From assembly GCA_046330395.1 (NCBI GenBank), contig JAXLSS010000005.1, positions 1 to 64,000 on the forward strand: a stretch of 64,000 nt of DNA. Reading direction: 5' to 3'. Shown here one piece after another: positions 34,289 to 42,943 of the stretch; positions within the stretch are counted from its first letter, which is position 1, and each line of letters starts with the position of its first letter. The notes beneath the pieces are model-generated. The model had not been told where the DNA came from. It ran no database searches and worked only from the letters and a program-made list of their open reading frames with translations. This stretch comes from Ga0077560 sp046330395. Lineage in GTDB: Bacteria; Actinomycetota; Thermoleophilia; Miltoncostaeales; Miltoncostaeaceae. A program made the translations under genes and the position numbers.

Positions 34289-36487
34289 ATGGCGCGATCC
34301 CTCACCGACCTCGGCCGCACCGGCGGTGGCTCGCAGATCGACGAGCTGCTGGAGGAGGTGCGCGCCCAGCACCCCCACGCCGACACCGAGAGCATCGCCC
34401 GCGCCTACGAGTTCGCCCGCGCCCACCACCTGGGCCAGGTGCGCCAGTCCGGCGACCCGTACATCAGCCACCCGCTGGGCTGCGCCCGCATCGTGGTGGC
34501 CATGGGCATGGACGAGACGTCGGTCATCGCCGCGCTGCTGCACGACACCGTCGAGGACACCCCCGCCACCCTGGACGACCTGGAGCGTGAGTTCGGGTCC
34601 ACGGTGGCCACCATCGTGGACGGCGTCACCAAGCTCTCCAAGCTGCACTTCGAGAGCAAGGAGGAGCTGCAGGCCGAGAACTACCGCAAGCTCATCGTGT
34701 CGATGGCCACCGACATCCGCGTGCTCATCGTCAAGCTGGCCGACCGCCTGCACAACATGCGCACGCTGTCGTACATGGCCAAGCAGAAGCAGATCCAGAT
34801 CTCCCGGGAGACGCTGGACGTGTACGCCCCGCTGGCCCACCGGCTGGGTATCCACCACCTCAAGTGGGAGCTGGAGGACCTGGCGTTCTCCACCCTGCAC
34901 CCCCGCCGCTACGGCGAGATCCAGCAGATGGTCAACCAGCGCCGTGCGGACCGGGAGACCTACGTGGCCGGGGCGGGGGAGTACCTGGACGCCGAACTGC
35001 GCGGCCAGGGGATCGTGGCCCGCATCACCGGCCGGCCGAAGCACTTCTACTCGATCTACGAGAAGATGACCCGGCGGGGCAAGGAGTTCAACGAGATCTA
35101 CGACCTCACGGCCATGCGCGTGCTGGTGGACTCGGTGAAGGACTGCTACGGGGCGGTGGGCATCATCCACTCGCTCTGGAAGCCCATGCCGCAGCGGTTC
35201 AAGGACTACATCGCGGTGCCCAAGCCCAACATGTACCAGTCCCTGCACACCACGGTGGTGGGACCGGAGGGCAAGCCGCTGGAGATCCAGATCCGCACCC
35301 ACGAGATGCACCGCACGGCCGAGTACGGCGTGGCGGCGCACTGGCTGTACAAGGATGGCGCCGACGCCGGCGGCGAGCAGATGCCGTGGCTCAACCGCAT
35401 GATGGACTGGCAGCAGGACACCAAGGACCCGGCGATGTTCCTGGAGTCGCTGCGGCAGGACCTGTACGCCGACGAGGTGTTCGTCTTCACCCCCAAGGGC
35501 GAGCTGCGCAACCTGCCGAAGGACTCCACGCCCGTCGACTTCGCCTACGACGTGCACACCGACGTGGGTCACCGCTGCGTGGGCGCCAAGGTCAACGGGC
35601 GCATCGTGCCGCTGACGTACCGCCTGCAATCGGGCGATTTCGTGGAGATCCTCACCACCAACAAGCCCCGGGGCCCGTCCAACGACTGGCTCAAGCAGGT
35701 GCGCACCAGCAAGGCCAAGTCCAAGATCCGCGCCTTCTTCGCCCGCGAGCGGCGCGAGGACCACGAGCACAAGGGCCGCGACGTGCTGCAGGACCACCTG
35801 CGCAAGGCCGGGTTGCCCAGCCAGAAGATGGCCGGCTCGCCGCTGTTGCTGGAGGTCATCAAGGAGCTGGGCTTCCGCAAGGCCGACGACTTCTACATCT
35901 CCATCGGGTCGGGCAAGACCAGCGCCCCCATGGTGGTCAACAAGATCCTGGCGCGCCTGAAGTCCGGGCAGCCCATGTCCGAGGACCGGGTGGCCGACAC
36001 GGTGCGGGGCCGCAAGCCCGTGCTGGCGCAGGCCTCCAGCGACATGGGCATCGAGGTGGACGGGCTCACCGACGTGCTGGTGCGGCTGGCCAAGTGCTGC
36101 AAGCCGGTGCCCGGTGACGACATCCTGGGCTACATCTCGCTGGGACGCGGCATCACCATCCATCGCTCCGACTGCCCCAACGCGCGGGCGCTGCTGAAGA
36201 ACCCGGGCCGGTTCACGCCCGTGTCGTGGGTGGGGGCCAACCAGAAGGCCTTCCGTGCCGAGGTGGCCGTCAGCGCCTCCGACCGGCCGCGGCTGCTGGA
36301 GGACCTGTCCCGCACCTTCGGTGAGCACGGGGTGAACATCATCTCCGCCCACTGCAGCATGGAGAACGAGATGGTGGACGACCGGTTCGTCGTGGACGTG
36401 GGGGACATCGAGACGCTGCGCACCGTCATCGCGGCTCTGCGGAACGTGGAGGCCGTCTTCGACGCCTACCGCGTCACCCCGGGCTGA
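34289..36487 (+). CDS. rel: bifunctional (p)ppGpp synthetase/hydrolase Rel
   Basis: 732 aa RelA/SpoT homologue of the stringent response. The hydrolase HD domain is intact (HHLGQVRQSGDPYISHP, then LLHDTVEDT), so it should degrade as well as make (p)ppGpp. The synthetase domain has GRPKHFYSIYEKM and EIQIRTHEMHRTAEYGVAAHW. The TGS domain (DEVFVFTPKGELRNLPKDSTPVDFAY), the zinc-finger/helical region with LAKCCKPVPGDDI, and a C-terminal ACT domain follow. The start at 34289 rests on the adjacent -10 box. A short CCGGG/CCCGG hairpin spans the stop codon. Confidence 0.96.
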   Translation: MARSLTDLGRTGGGSQIDELLEEVRAQHPHADTESIARAYEFARAHHLGQVRQSGDPYISHPLGCARIVVAMGMDETSVIAALLHDTVEDTPATLDDLEREFGSTVATIVDGVTKLSKLHFESKEELQAENYRKLIVSMATDIRVLIVKLADRLHNMRTLSYMAKQKQIQISRETLDVYAPLAHRLGIHHLKWELEDLAFSTLHPRRYGEIQQMVNQRRADRETYVAGAGEYLDAELRGQGIVARITGRPKHFYSIYEKMTRRGKEFNEIYDLTAMRVLVDSVKDCYGAVGIIHSLWKPMPQRFKDYIAVPKPNMYQSLHTTVVGPEGKPLEIQIRTHEMHRTAEYGVAAHWLYKDGADAGGEQMPWLNRMMDWQQDTKDPAMFLESLRQDLYADEVFVFTPKGELRNLPKDSTPVDFAYDVHTDVGHRCVGAKVNGRIVPLTYRLQSGDFVEILTTNKPRGPSNDWLKQVRTSKAKSKIRAFFARERREDHEHKGRDVLQDHLRKAGLPSQKMAGSPLLLEVIKELGFRKADDFYISIGSGKTSAPMVVNKILARLKSGQPMSEDRVADTVRGRKPVLAQASSDMGIEVDGLTDVLVRLAKCCKPVPGDDILGYISLGRGITIHRSDCPNARALLKNPGRFTPVSWVGANQKAFRAEVAVSASDRPRLLEDLSRTFGEHGVNIISAHCSMENEMVDDRFVVDVGDIETLRTVIAALRNVEAVFDAYRVTPG

Positions 36488-36563
36488 GCCCGGATCCTTG
36501 ACGGATTCCGGCAGAGCGTCACTCGGCCCACCCCTTCGCGGCGCCTGCGCCCGAGCGGACTGA

Positions 36564-36569
36564 TAGCCT
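36564..36569 (+). promoter_or_regulatory. -10 box near the LytR_C gene
   Basis: TAGCCT ends 9 bases before ATG 36579, with no Shine-Dalgarno sequence; a leaderless or near-leaderless start is likely. Confidence 0.4.
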
Positions 36570-36578
36570 CGCCCGCCG

Positions 36579-37307
36579 ATGCAGTGGTTTGACATCGCCA
36601 CACCGGCCCTGGCCGTCCTCGCGCTGTTCCTGGGCGTGGCATTGCTGGTGCAGACCATCCGGCATTCGCGGGCCCTCCGCAGCATCGAGGAGCGGCTCAC
36701 CGCGGGCGGCGCCTCCGCCGGCGAGGCCCCCCTGGAACGTCTTCGCGACCTGCAGGCCCGGGTGGGGATCTCCTCCGGTCTGCGCGCCCGCACGTCTCCC
36801 GTCGCCTGGATCGCCACGGGCGTGGTGCTGCTGGCCCTGCTGGGCGCCGGCGCCTGGTGGGCCGGCTGGCTGGGTGGCGGCGGCAACACCACGCAGGGAT
36901 CCACCACGGCCGGGTCGGGAGGGGGCACCACCACCTCGAAGAAGCCCGTGGTGGCCCCGGACGCCACGCTGTGCGGCACCGTGACGCGCGTCAGCGACCC
37001 CGGCGCGGTCACCGTGGCCGTGCTGAACGCCTCCGGCATCACCGGCAAGGCGTTCACGGTGCAGAACGACCTCAAGGTGAAGGGCTACAGCCCGGGCAAG
37101 GTGGGGTATCCGCCGGACGGCACCAACAACCTCAAGACCACGGCGGTGGAGTACGTCACGCAGGCCGACCGCACGGCGGCGTGCAACGTGGCGCAGGATC
37201 TGGCGGTCAAACCCGTCCGGGCCGTCGCCCTGGAGGGGCTCACGGCGGCGCAGATCGGCGACGCGAACGTGGTGGTGCTGCTGGGCACCGACGTCGCCTC
37301 CCGGTAG
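36579..37307 (+). CDS. membrane protein with LytR C-terminal domain
   Basis: 242 aa with two membrane helices: residues about 5-27 (TPALAVLALFLGVALLVQTI) and about 72-93 (VAWIATGVVLLALLGAGAWWAGW), with a charged segment between. A Gly/Thr/Ser linker leads to a roughly 95-residue LytR_C domain (VAVLNASGITGKAFTVQNDLKVKGYSPGKV...VVVLLGTDV). This domain is found at the end of LytR-CpsA-Psr wall-polymer ligases and in stand-alone membrane proteins. No catalytic LCP domain is present, so it is probably an accessory envelope protein. A 249-base structured gap follows it. Confidence 0.85.
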   Translation: MQWFDIATPALAVLALFLGVALLVQTIRHSRALRSIEERLTAGGASAGEAPLERLRDLQARVGISSGLRARTSPVAWIATGVVLLALLGAGAWWAGWLGGGGNTTQGSTTAGSGGGTTTSKKPVVAPDATLCGTVTRVSDPGAVTVAVLNASGITGKAFTVQNDLKVKGYSPGKVGYPPDGTNNLKTTAVEYVTQADRTAACNVAQDLAVKPVRAVALEGLTAAQIGDANVVVLLGTDVASR

Positions 37308-37311
37308 TCGC

Positions 37312-37550
37312 GCGGGAACACTCAGGGCAATCCCGCATTGGCGTGGCGATGGCCGCCGCGCTACATTCTGAACGCACGATATTCGTGCTGATCCGCACGA
37401 ATACCGGTCAGGTTCGCGTCTCCCGTCTGGGAGCGCCGCCCCGCCCGTTCGGTCGAGCCGAGGTCCGTGTGGACGGACCCCAGCCAGCACACCGGCCCGA
37501 CGGGTGAGAGGTGTCGGGTGCTCGAATCGAGGGGATCGAGCACCCGGCAC
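37312..37550 (+). other. structured intergenic region with a series of inverted repeats (possible ncRNA)
   Basis: This gap lies between convergent genes. Inverted repeats, in order: GCACGA/TCGTGC (37374-37388); TATTCGTGC/GCACGAATA, nine exact pairs (37380-37403), sharing its left arm with the previous repeat; CTCCC/GGGAG extended by GCG/CGC (37416-37436); GGTCCG/CGGACC (37462-37479); CCCGAC/GTCGGG (37496-37518), mutually exclusive with the final hairpin; and that hairpin itself (37511-37550). Short open frames here have no support. The order of hairpins ending in a strong one fits a structured RNA on the plus strand; operator sites plus a minus-strand terminator is the alternative. Confidence 0.35.
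37511..37550. terminator. long hairpin downstream of hyuB
   Basis: GTGTCGGGTGCTCGA pairs with TCGAGCACCCGGCAC over 15 positions with a single G-T pair and a ten-base loop. It lies 7 bases past the minus-strand hyuB stop and can terminate hyuAB; read on the plus strand it could end a transcript from the structured gap. Confidence 0.6.
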
Positions 37551-37556
37551 GTCGTT

Positions 37557-39088
37557 TCAGTCGGCGGGGTGGGCCACCTCGCCCCAGCCGCCGCCGCCCG
37601 GGGTGTCGATGCGCAGCTCGTCGCCGGCCCGCACCGGTCCGCGCCACTTGGCCGGCAGCTCGCGGCCGTTGAGGGCGGTGCGCCCCGGGGCGCCGTCGTG
37701 GCCGCCCGCCGCGCCCGCCGGTCCCGTGCGCCGGCGCTCGGCGATGACCGACACCTCGGCGTCCACCAGCACGCGCAGGCGCCGGGTCACCCCGTCGCCG
37801 CCGCGGTGCCGCCCGGCGCCGCCGGTGCCGCGCCGCACGCGGTACTCCTCCACGCGCAGGGGGTAGGCCACCTCCAGCACCTCCACCGGGGTGTTGCGGG
37901 TGTTGCTCATGGCCACGTGCACCGCGGAGGGCCCGTCGCCATCGGGGCCGGCCCCCTGACCGCCGGCGAGCGTCTCGTAGTAGGTGAACCCGGGTGCCCC
38001 GACCGTGAGGTTGTTCATTGTGCCCTGCCCTTGGGCGGGCATCGGGGTGGCCTGGCCCAGGGCGCTGAACATGGCGTCCACGATGCGGCTGCTGGTCTCC
38101 ACGTTGCCGCCTGCCACGGCGGACAGCGCTTCGGCCGCCACCAGGCTCCCCGGCGGTGCCACCACGGTCACCGGCGCGAAGGCCCCGCCGATGCGGGGAT
38201 GTCGGGGTCGGTGGCGCACCGCACCGCGAAGTACACGGCCGAGCGGGTGACCGCCAGGGGGCAGTTGCAGTTGCCGGGGCCCGCCGGGTCGGTGCCGGTG
38301 AAGTCCACGCGCATCCGGTCGCCGGTGATGTGCACGGCCAGGCGGATGGTGAGGGCGGCATCGGTCACCCCGTCGCCCTCAAGCGCGGCCTCGGCGCGGT
38401 AGACCCCGTCCGGCATTGCCGCGATCTCGGCCGCGGTGCGCCGGAGGGCGTAGTCCAGCAGCGCGTCGAGGGCCTCCAGCACGGTGCCGGTGCCGTGGCG
38501 CGCCGCCAGCTCCTCCACGCGCCGCTGGGCCAGCCGGTGCGCGGCCATCTGGGCCCGCAGGTCGCCCCGGCGCTCGGCGGGGGTGCGGGAGTTGGCCAGG
38601 ATGATGTCCACCACGTCCGTGGGCGTGCCGTCGGCGCCCGCCAGCCGCACGGGCGGCAGAACCAGGCCCTCCTGCACCAGCTCCCGGGACCCGGCGGGCA
38701 TCGACCCCGGGCTCATGCCGCCCACGTCGGCGTGGTGGGCGCGGGTGACCGAGTAGCCCACCGCGGTGCCGTCCACCCGGATGGCGCTCACCACCGTGAG
38801 GTCCGGCAGGTGGGTGCCGCCGCGGTAGGGGTCGTTGACGATCCACAGCTCCCCGGGCTCGGGCGCGCGCGCCATCACCGCGGCGACGGCCTCCGGCATG
38901 GCGCCCAGGTGCACCGGGATGGAGGCCGACTGCACCACCATGCGGCCCGCCGGGTCGAACAGCGCGGTGCTGCAGTCGCGCCGCTCGGTGATGTTGGGCG
39001 AGTGGGCGGCGCGCACCATGGCGGCCTCCATCTCCTCGGCCACGCCCCGCAGGGCGTTGCCCAGCACGTTGAGGGTCACGGGGTCCAT
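37557..39088 (-). CDS. hyuB: hydantoinase B/5-oxoprolinase-type beta subunit, one frameshift
   Basis: About 510 codons when the two halves are joined. The first part, from ATG 39088 (MDPVTLNVLGNALRGVAEEMEAAMVRAAHSPNITERRDCS) with NDPYRGGTHLPDL and RAHHADVGGMSPGSMP, is standard HyuB and runs to CATDPDIPASAG near 38190. There the frame ends soon in Arg/Ser codons, while the next frame resumes with GAFAPVTVVAPPGSLV and continues to the stop at 37557 with VDAEVSVIAERRRTGPAG and PGGGGWGEV. A single-base indel near 38185-38200 explains this. Both halves are well conserved, so sequence error is likelier than inactivation. It pairs with hyuA, which it overlaps by 13 bases. Confidence 0.85.
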
Positions 39089-41013
39089 GCGCCATCCGAT
39101 CCGTCGCGGCGCACGTCCAGCCCGCCGTCGGCGCGGCGCCGTGCGGACCAGCCCTGGGGCACCCAGCAGGTGGCGCCCTCCATGGCCACCACCACCGCGC
39201 CGCACAGCGTGGGCCCGCCGGCGTCGGGCACCGCCCGCACCGGGTGTCCCGGGTGGTGCGCGGCCACGCGCAGGGACACCACCTCCACCGGGTGCGCCGG
39301 GTCGGCGTCGCCGAACCGGGCGGCGTGCGCCGCGTGGAACCCCCCGCACAGCACCGCGGGGTCCCCGTCCCCGGGCCAGTCCACGGTCAGGGCGTGGCGC
39401 TGTCCCACGTAGCGGCAGTCGGCGGCCACGCTGAGCCGCGCGCCCGGCAGGGCCTCCGAGGCCTCGCGTGCCAGCTCGCCCAGCGGGCCGGCCAGTTCCG
39501 GGCCGGCCGGCAGCAGCACGGTGCGCACCAGGTCGCGGCGCTCGCCGGCGCTGACCAGGCCCAGGGCGGCCAGCACCCCGGCCGCGCCCGGGGCCAGCAC
39601 CCGGGTGGCGCCCACCTCATCGGCAACCTCGCAGGCGTGCATGGGGCCGGCACCGCCGAAGGCGATGATGGCGGCGCCGCGGGGGTCGATGCCGCGTTCG
39701 GTGCTCACCAGGCGCACGGCGCGGGCCATCTCCTGGTTGCCCACCCGCACCATGCCCCGGGCACAGTCGGCGGCGGTCATGCCCAGCTCGCCCGCCAGGG
39801 CCGCCACGGCGTCGGCGGCGGCCTCCGGGTGCAGGCGCACGCTCCCGCCCAGGGGCACCTCGGTGGCCAGGCGGGCCAGCACCACGTTGGCGTCGGTGAG
39901 GGTGGCCTCGCGCCCGCCCGCCCCGTACGCCGCGGGACCGGGGTGGGCACCGGCCGAGCGGGGCCCCACGCGCAGGGCGCCGCCCGTGTCCGCCCATCCG
40001 ATGCTGCCGCCGCCCGCGGACACGGTCACCACGTCCAGCATCGGCAGGTGCAGGGGGCGGCCGTTGATGACCGTGCCGTCGGTGCGGCCCGGCCGCCCGT
40101 CCCGCACCAGCGCCACGTCGCAGGAGGTGCCGCCCATGTCGAAGGTGATGGCCAGCGGGATGCCCTCCGCCGCCGCGATGGCCGCCGCGCCCATCACCCC
40201 GGCGGCCGGCCCGGACAGCACGGTGCGGCAGGCGTGGCGGGCGGCGCCGGGCGCGTCGATGAGCCCGCCGTTGCTCTGCATGATCTGGGGGGCGGGCAGC
40301 CCGGCCGCCGCGGTGCGTCCGGTGAGGGCCTCCAGGTAGCCACGCAGCACGGGCGTGAGGGCGGCGTCCACGGCCGTGGTCACCGCGCGCTCGTACTCCC
40401 GGATCTCCGGGAGCACGCGGCTGGAGAGGCTGACGTGGACACCGGGCAGCCTGCGGCCCAGCGCCGCCCCGATGGCCTCCTCGTGCTCCGGGTGGGCGAA
40501 GGAGAACAGCAGGCACACGGCCACCGCGGCCACGTCCATGCCGGCGACGGCCTCCACCGCCTCGTCCACCGCGCGCGGCTCCAGGGGCCGCAGCACCCCG
40601 TGGGGCCCGCAGCGCTCCGGCACCTCCACCACCCGCTCGTGCGGGACCACGGGCGGGGGATGGGCCTGCTGCAGCCGGTACAGGTCGGCGCGGTCCTGGC
40701 GGCGCAGCTCCAGCACGTCGCCGTGACCGGCGGTGGCCAGCATCGCCGCGCGGGCCAGCCGGTCCTCCAGGAGGGCGTTGGTGCCCACCGTCATCCCGTG
40801 CGCAAGCCGGCGCACCGACGCCGCGGGCACCCCGGCCGCAGCGCACACCGCCCGGATCACCTCCAGCACGCCCACGCTCTGGTCGTGCGGCACCGTCGGC
40901 ACCTTCGCGGTGATCAGGCGCTCGCCCACCAGCATCGCGGCGTCGGTGAACGTGCCGCCCACGTCCACACCCACCACCACGCCGAGGCCTTCGGCTTCGC
41001 CCCCGCCTATCAT
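39076..41013 (-). CDS. hyuA: hydantoinase A/5-oxoprolinase-type alpha subunit
   Basis: 645 aa ATPase of the acetate-kinase/actin-like fold. The N-terminal phosphate loop is VVGVDVGGTFTDAAMLV; further motifs are HGMTVGTNALLEDR, SLSSRVLPEIREYERAVTTAVDAAL, ITFDMGGTSCDVALV and AFGGAGPMHACEVADEVGA. With HyuB it performs ATP-dependent ring opening of hydantoins, oxoproline or N-methylated analogues; the substrate cannot be read from sequence. The ATG at 41013 lies 7 bases from a TAGGGT box. It diverges from a secreted-protein gene whose GTG is 36 bases away. Confidence 0.92.
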   Translation of the reverse strand: MIGGGEAEGLGVVVGVDVGGTFTDAAMLVGERLITAKVPTVPHDQSVGVLEVIRAVCAAAGVPAASVRRLAHGMTVGTNALLEDRLARAAMLATAGHGDVLELRRQDRADLYRLQQAHPPPVVPHERVVEVPERCGPHGVLRPLEPRAVDEAVEAVAGMDVAAVAVCLLFSFAHPEHEEAIGAALGRRLPGVHVSLSSRVLPEIREYERAVTTAVDAALTPVLRGYLEALTGRTAAAGLPAPQIMQSNGGLIDAPGAARHACRTVLSGPAAGVMGAAAIAAAEGIPLAITFDMGGTSCDVALVRDGRPGRTDGTVINGRPLHLPMLDVVTVSAGGGSIGWADTGGALRVGPRSAGAHPGPAAYGAGGREATLTDANVVLARLATEVPLGGSVRLHPEAAADAVAALAGELGMTAADCARGMVRVGNQEMARAVRLVSTERGIDPRGAAIIAFGGAGPMHACEVADEVGATRVLAPGAAGVLAALGLVSAGERRDLVRTVLLPAGPELAGPLGELAREASEALPGARLSVAADCRYVGQRHALTVDWPGDGDPAVLCGGFHAAHAARFGDADPAHPVEVVSLRVAAHHPGHPVRAVPDAGGPTLCGAVVVAMEGATCWVPQGWSARRRADGGLDVRRDGSDGAWTP

Positions 41014-41020
41014 CCGCCGG

Positions 41021-41026
41021 ACCCTA
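41021..41026 (-). promoter_or_regulatory. -10 box for leaderless hyuA transcript
   Basis: Minus-strand TAGGGT ends 7 bases before ATG 41013. Confidence 0.5.
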
Positions 41027-41048
41027 CCCGGCACCCGGATGGAGCAGC

Positions 41049-42149
41049 GTGCGCCCACGCCCCACACACGTCGCCCTGGCCCTGCTGGCCGGCCTTCCGG
41101 TGTTCGCCGGATCGGCCGCCGGCGACGCGCTGCCGGGCACGTTCCCGCTCAACGCCACGCCGGTGCCCGGCGCCCCCGGCCCGGTGACCGCACCGGGGAC
41201 CACCTGGCAGTCCACGGGGCCGATCGCCGCCACCGCGGCCACCATGCCCGACGGCACGCCGGGGCTGAGCCTGGCCGGCAACGTGTCGCTGCTGTCCGGC
41301 GCCGTGGACGTGCCCGCCGCCGCCCAGACCCTCGACATCACCGCCGCCTCCTCCGCCGGGGCGCTGCTGATCGTCTCGGCGCTGCCGGTGGACGGCGGCC
41401 CGGGCGTGCCGCTGGGCGTGATCGAACCCGACGCCGCGGGCAGCGTGCGCACCGTCAGCATCACGGCCGTGGCGGGCCGCGCCGTGCGGCTGCTGCTGGA
41501 CCCGAGCGCCCCGCTGGGCGGTGCCGTGGTGGTGGGGCAGGTGGGGCCGTTCGCCGCACCGCTGCCGGGGTGGACCCTGCGCAGCGGCGCGCCCCAGCTG
41601 GGCGCCGCCGGCGGGACCCTGCAGCTCACGGGCGAGGACGTGCGCGTGAGCGGACCCCGGGTGCGCCTCCCCGGCGCCGTGCGGCAGCTCCTGGTGTCGG
41701 CCCGCGGCTCGGGGCTGCTCGCGGTGACGGCGGGGTCCGCACGCCGGTCGGTGCTGCTGGAGCCCGCCTGGCGGGACCTGACGATTCCGGTGGCCGCCGG
41801 GGCCACCGTGTCGATGGGCGTGCACGCGGTGCCCGGCAGCGGTGGTCCCGTGCAGCTGCGCGACCTGGGCACCTACGTGTGGGCCATCCGGCCGCGGTTC
41901 GGGCGCACCCGGTTCCGTGCCCGCACGCTGGTGCTGCGCGGCAGCCTCGGATCCCACGGGGCCGGGGTGCGGGTTGCGGTGCGGTGGGGCCGGCGGGTGG
42001 TGTCTCGCGGCGTGGTGCGAGGCGACGGCACCTTCGGCGTGGTGGTGCGGCGCGGGCTGGCGCCGCTGGCGTTCGAGGTGGTGGGCGACCGCACCCACCT
42101 GCCCGGCGTGGCGCCGGTGCGCGCTCAGCTGCTGACGAAGCGGGGGTAG
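41049..42149 (+). CDS. secreted protein of unknown function
   Basis: 366 aa starting at GTG 41049 with a signal peptide (VRPRPTHVALALLAGLPVFAGSAAGDA). The mature chain is Ala/Gly/Val/Pro-rich and predicted all-beta. It has a first half with jelly-roll-like strands (WQSTGPIAATAATMPDGTPGLSLAGNVSL), a second sandwich-like stretch to about residue 280, and a very basic C-terminal domain (RPRFGRTRFRARTLVLRGSLGSHG... WGRRVVSRGVV). I do not recognise the family. GGAGC seven bases before the GTG may serve as ribosome binding site. Its end overlaps the convergent SPOR gene by 25 bases. Confidence 0.7.
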   Translation: MRPRPTHVALALLAGLPVFAGSAAGDALPGTFPLNATPVPGAPGPVTAPGTTWQSTGPIAATAATMPDGTPGLSLAGNVSLLSGAVDVPAAAQTLDITAASSAGALLIVSALPVDGGPGVPLGVIEPDAAGSVRTVSITAVAGRAVRLLLDPSAPLGGAVVVGQVGPFAAPLPGWTLRSGAPQLGAAGGTLQLTGEDVRVSGPRVRLPGAVRQLLVSARGSGLLAVTAGSARRSVLLEPAWRDLTIPVAAGATVSMGVHAVPGSGGPVQLRDLGTYVWAIRPRFGRTRFRARTLVLRGSLGSHGAGVRVAVRWGRRVVSRGVVRGDGTFGVVVRRGLAPLAFEVVGDRTHLPGVAPVRAQLLTKRG

Positions 42150-42943
42150 GCCCCGGGGAAGGTGCCGCGGGCGCGCAGGGCCATCGCGGCCGCATCGGCC
42201 CGCTGGTGGAACACCCCCACGTACACCACGTACAGGCCGGAACGCAGCGACGGATGGTCGCTGGAGCGCAGGATGTGCGCCGAGAAGCCGGCCGACCGCG
42301 CCCGTGACCGCGCCCGCTGGGCGGCGGCACCCTGCCCGGCCGAGGCCACCACGGCGGTCCAGGCGCTGGTGCCGGGGGGCCACTCGTCGGCGGGATCCAC
42401 GCCGGACCCCGTGTCCACCGACCCGGAGGTGGTGGCGTCGGTGGTGGTGCCCTGAGTGGAGGTGGTGGAGGTGGTGGAGGTCGTGGACGTGGTCGAGGTG
42501 GTGGACGTGCCGCCGGTGCTGGAGGGCAGCGGCGTGCCGGTGCTGGTGGTGGTGACCATCCCCGTGCCGGTGCCGGTGGTGAGCCCGCCGCCGGTGTCCG
42601 GTGGCAGGCCCCCGGTGGTGGGGGTGGTGGAGGTGGTGCCCGTGCCGGTGATCGGCACCGTGCCGGACCCGCTGCCGTCGCCGGAGCCGACGCTCACCCC
42701 CAGCACGCCGGCGCCCACGCCCAGCACCGCCAGCCCGGCGGCCAGGGCCCCCATGCCCGCACCGCGGCGGAACCGGGGCGCCCGGGGGGTGGGGGCACCG
42801 CAGTCCAGGCAGTAGGTCTGGTCGGGTTCCAGGGCGCCGCCGCACTCCGCGCAGGGCGGCGTGGCGGGCGGTTCCGGCGCGTCGGCGGGGGGCTCGCCCT
42901 CCGGGGGCTCCGGCGGCGGGGTGGCGGTGGGCTCGTCGCTCAT
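42125..42943 (-). CDS. zinc-ribbon, single-helix, SPOR-domain protein
   Basis: 272 aa. A Pro/Glu-rich start leads to a zinc ribbon (CAECGGALEPDQTYCLDCG, residues about 31-49), a membrane helix (MGALAAGLAVLGVGAGVLGVSV, about 64-85), then a long Gly/Thr/Ser linker with a repetitive Thr-Ser-Thr core. The C-terminal SPOR-like domain follows (TAVVASAGQGAAAQRARSRARSAGFSAHILRSS... YVVYVGVF). SPOR domains bind denuded septal peptidoglycan, suggesting a cell-division or envelope role with the ribbon inside and SPOR outside. The ATG overlaps the upstream zinc-ribbon gene (ATGA). Confidence 0.82.
   Translation of the reverse strand: MSDEPTATPPPEPPEGEPPADAPEPPATPPCAECGGALEPDQTYCLDCGAPTPRAPRFRRGAGMGALAAGLAVLGVGAGVLGVSVGSGDGSGSGTVPITGTGTTSTTPTTGGLPPDTGGGLTTGTGTGMVTTTSTGTPLPSSTGGTSTTSTTSTTSTTSTTSTQGTTTDATTSGSVDTGSGVDPADEWPPGTSAWTAVVASAGQGAAAQRARSRARSAGFSAHILRSSDHPSLRSGLYVVYVGVFHQRADAAAMALRARGTFPGAYPRFVSS
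42456..42509. repeat. six 9-bp tandem repeats encoding a Thr-Ser-Thr linker
   Basis: GTGGAGGTG-type units repeat six times with one or two changes each. On the coding (minus) strand they give consecutive Thr-Ser-Thr units in the linker of the SPOR protein. Slippage here would change linker length by three residues without breaking the frame. Confidence 0.8.

Noticed and set aside
33752..37075. A 1107-codon minus-strand open frame opposite recJ, rel and the LytR_C gene
   Set aside because: The plus-strand genes carry clear family motifs; this frame is His/Val/Gly/Gln-rich shadow sequence.
37380..37403. Attachment site or CRISPR repeat at the nested inverted repeats
   Set aside because: No direct repeats, spacers, integrase or tRNA gene nearby; the repeats are inverted and occur once.
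37361..37543. A 60-codon open frame in the structured gap
   Set aside because: No ribosome binding site, -10 box or recognisable sequence; it overlaps the hairpins.
38168..39088. hyuB as a genuine pseudogene
   Set aside because: Only one indel separates two conserved halves, and other essential genes in the window carry similar indels, so error is more likely.
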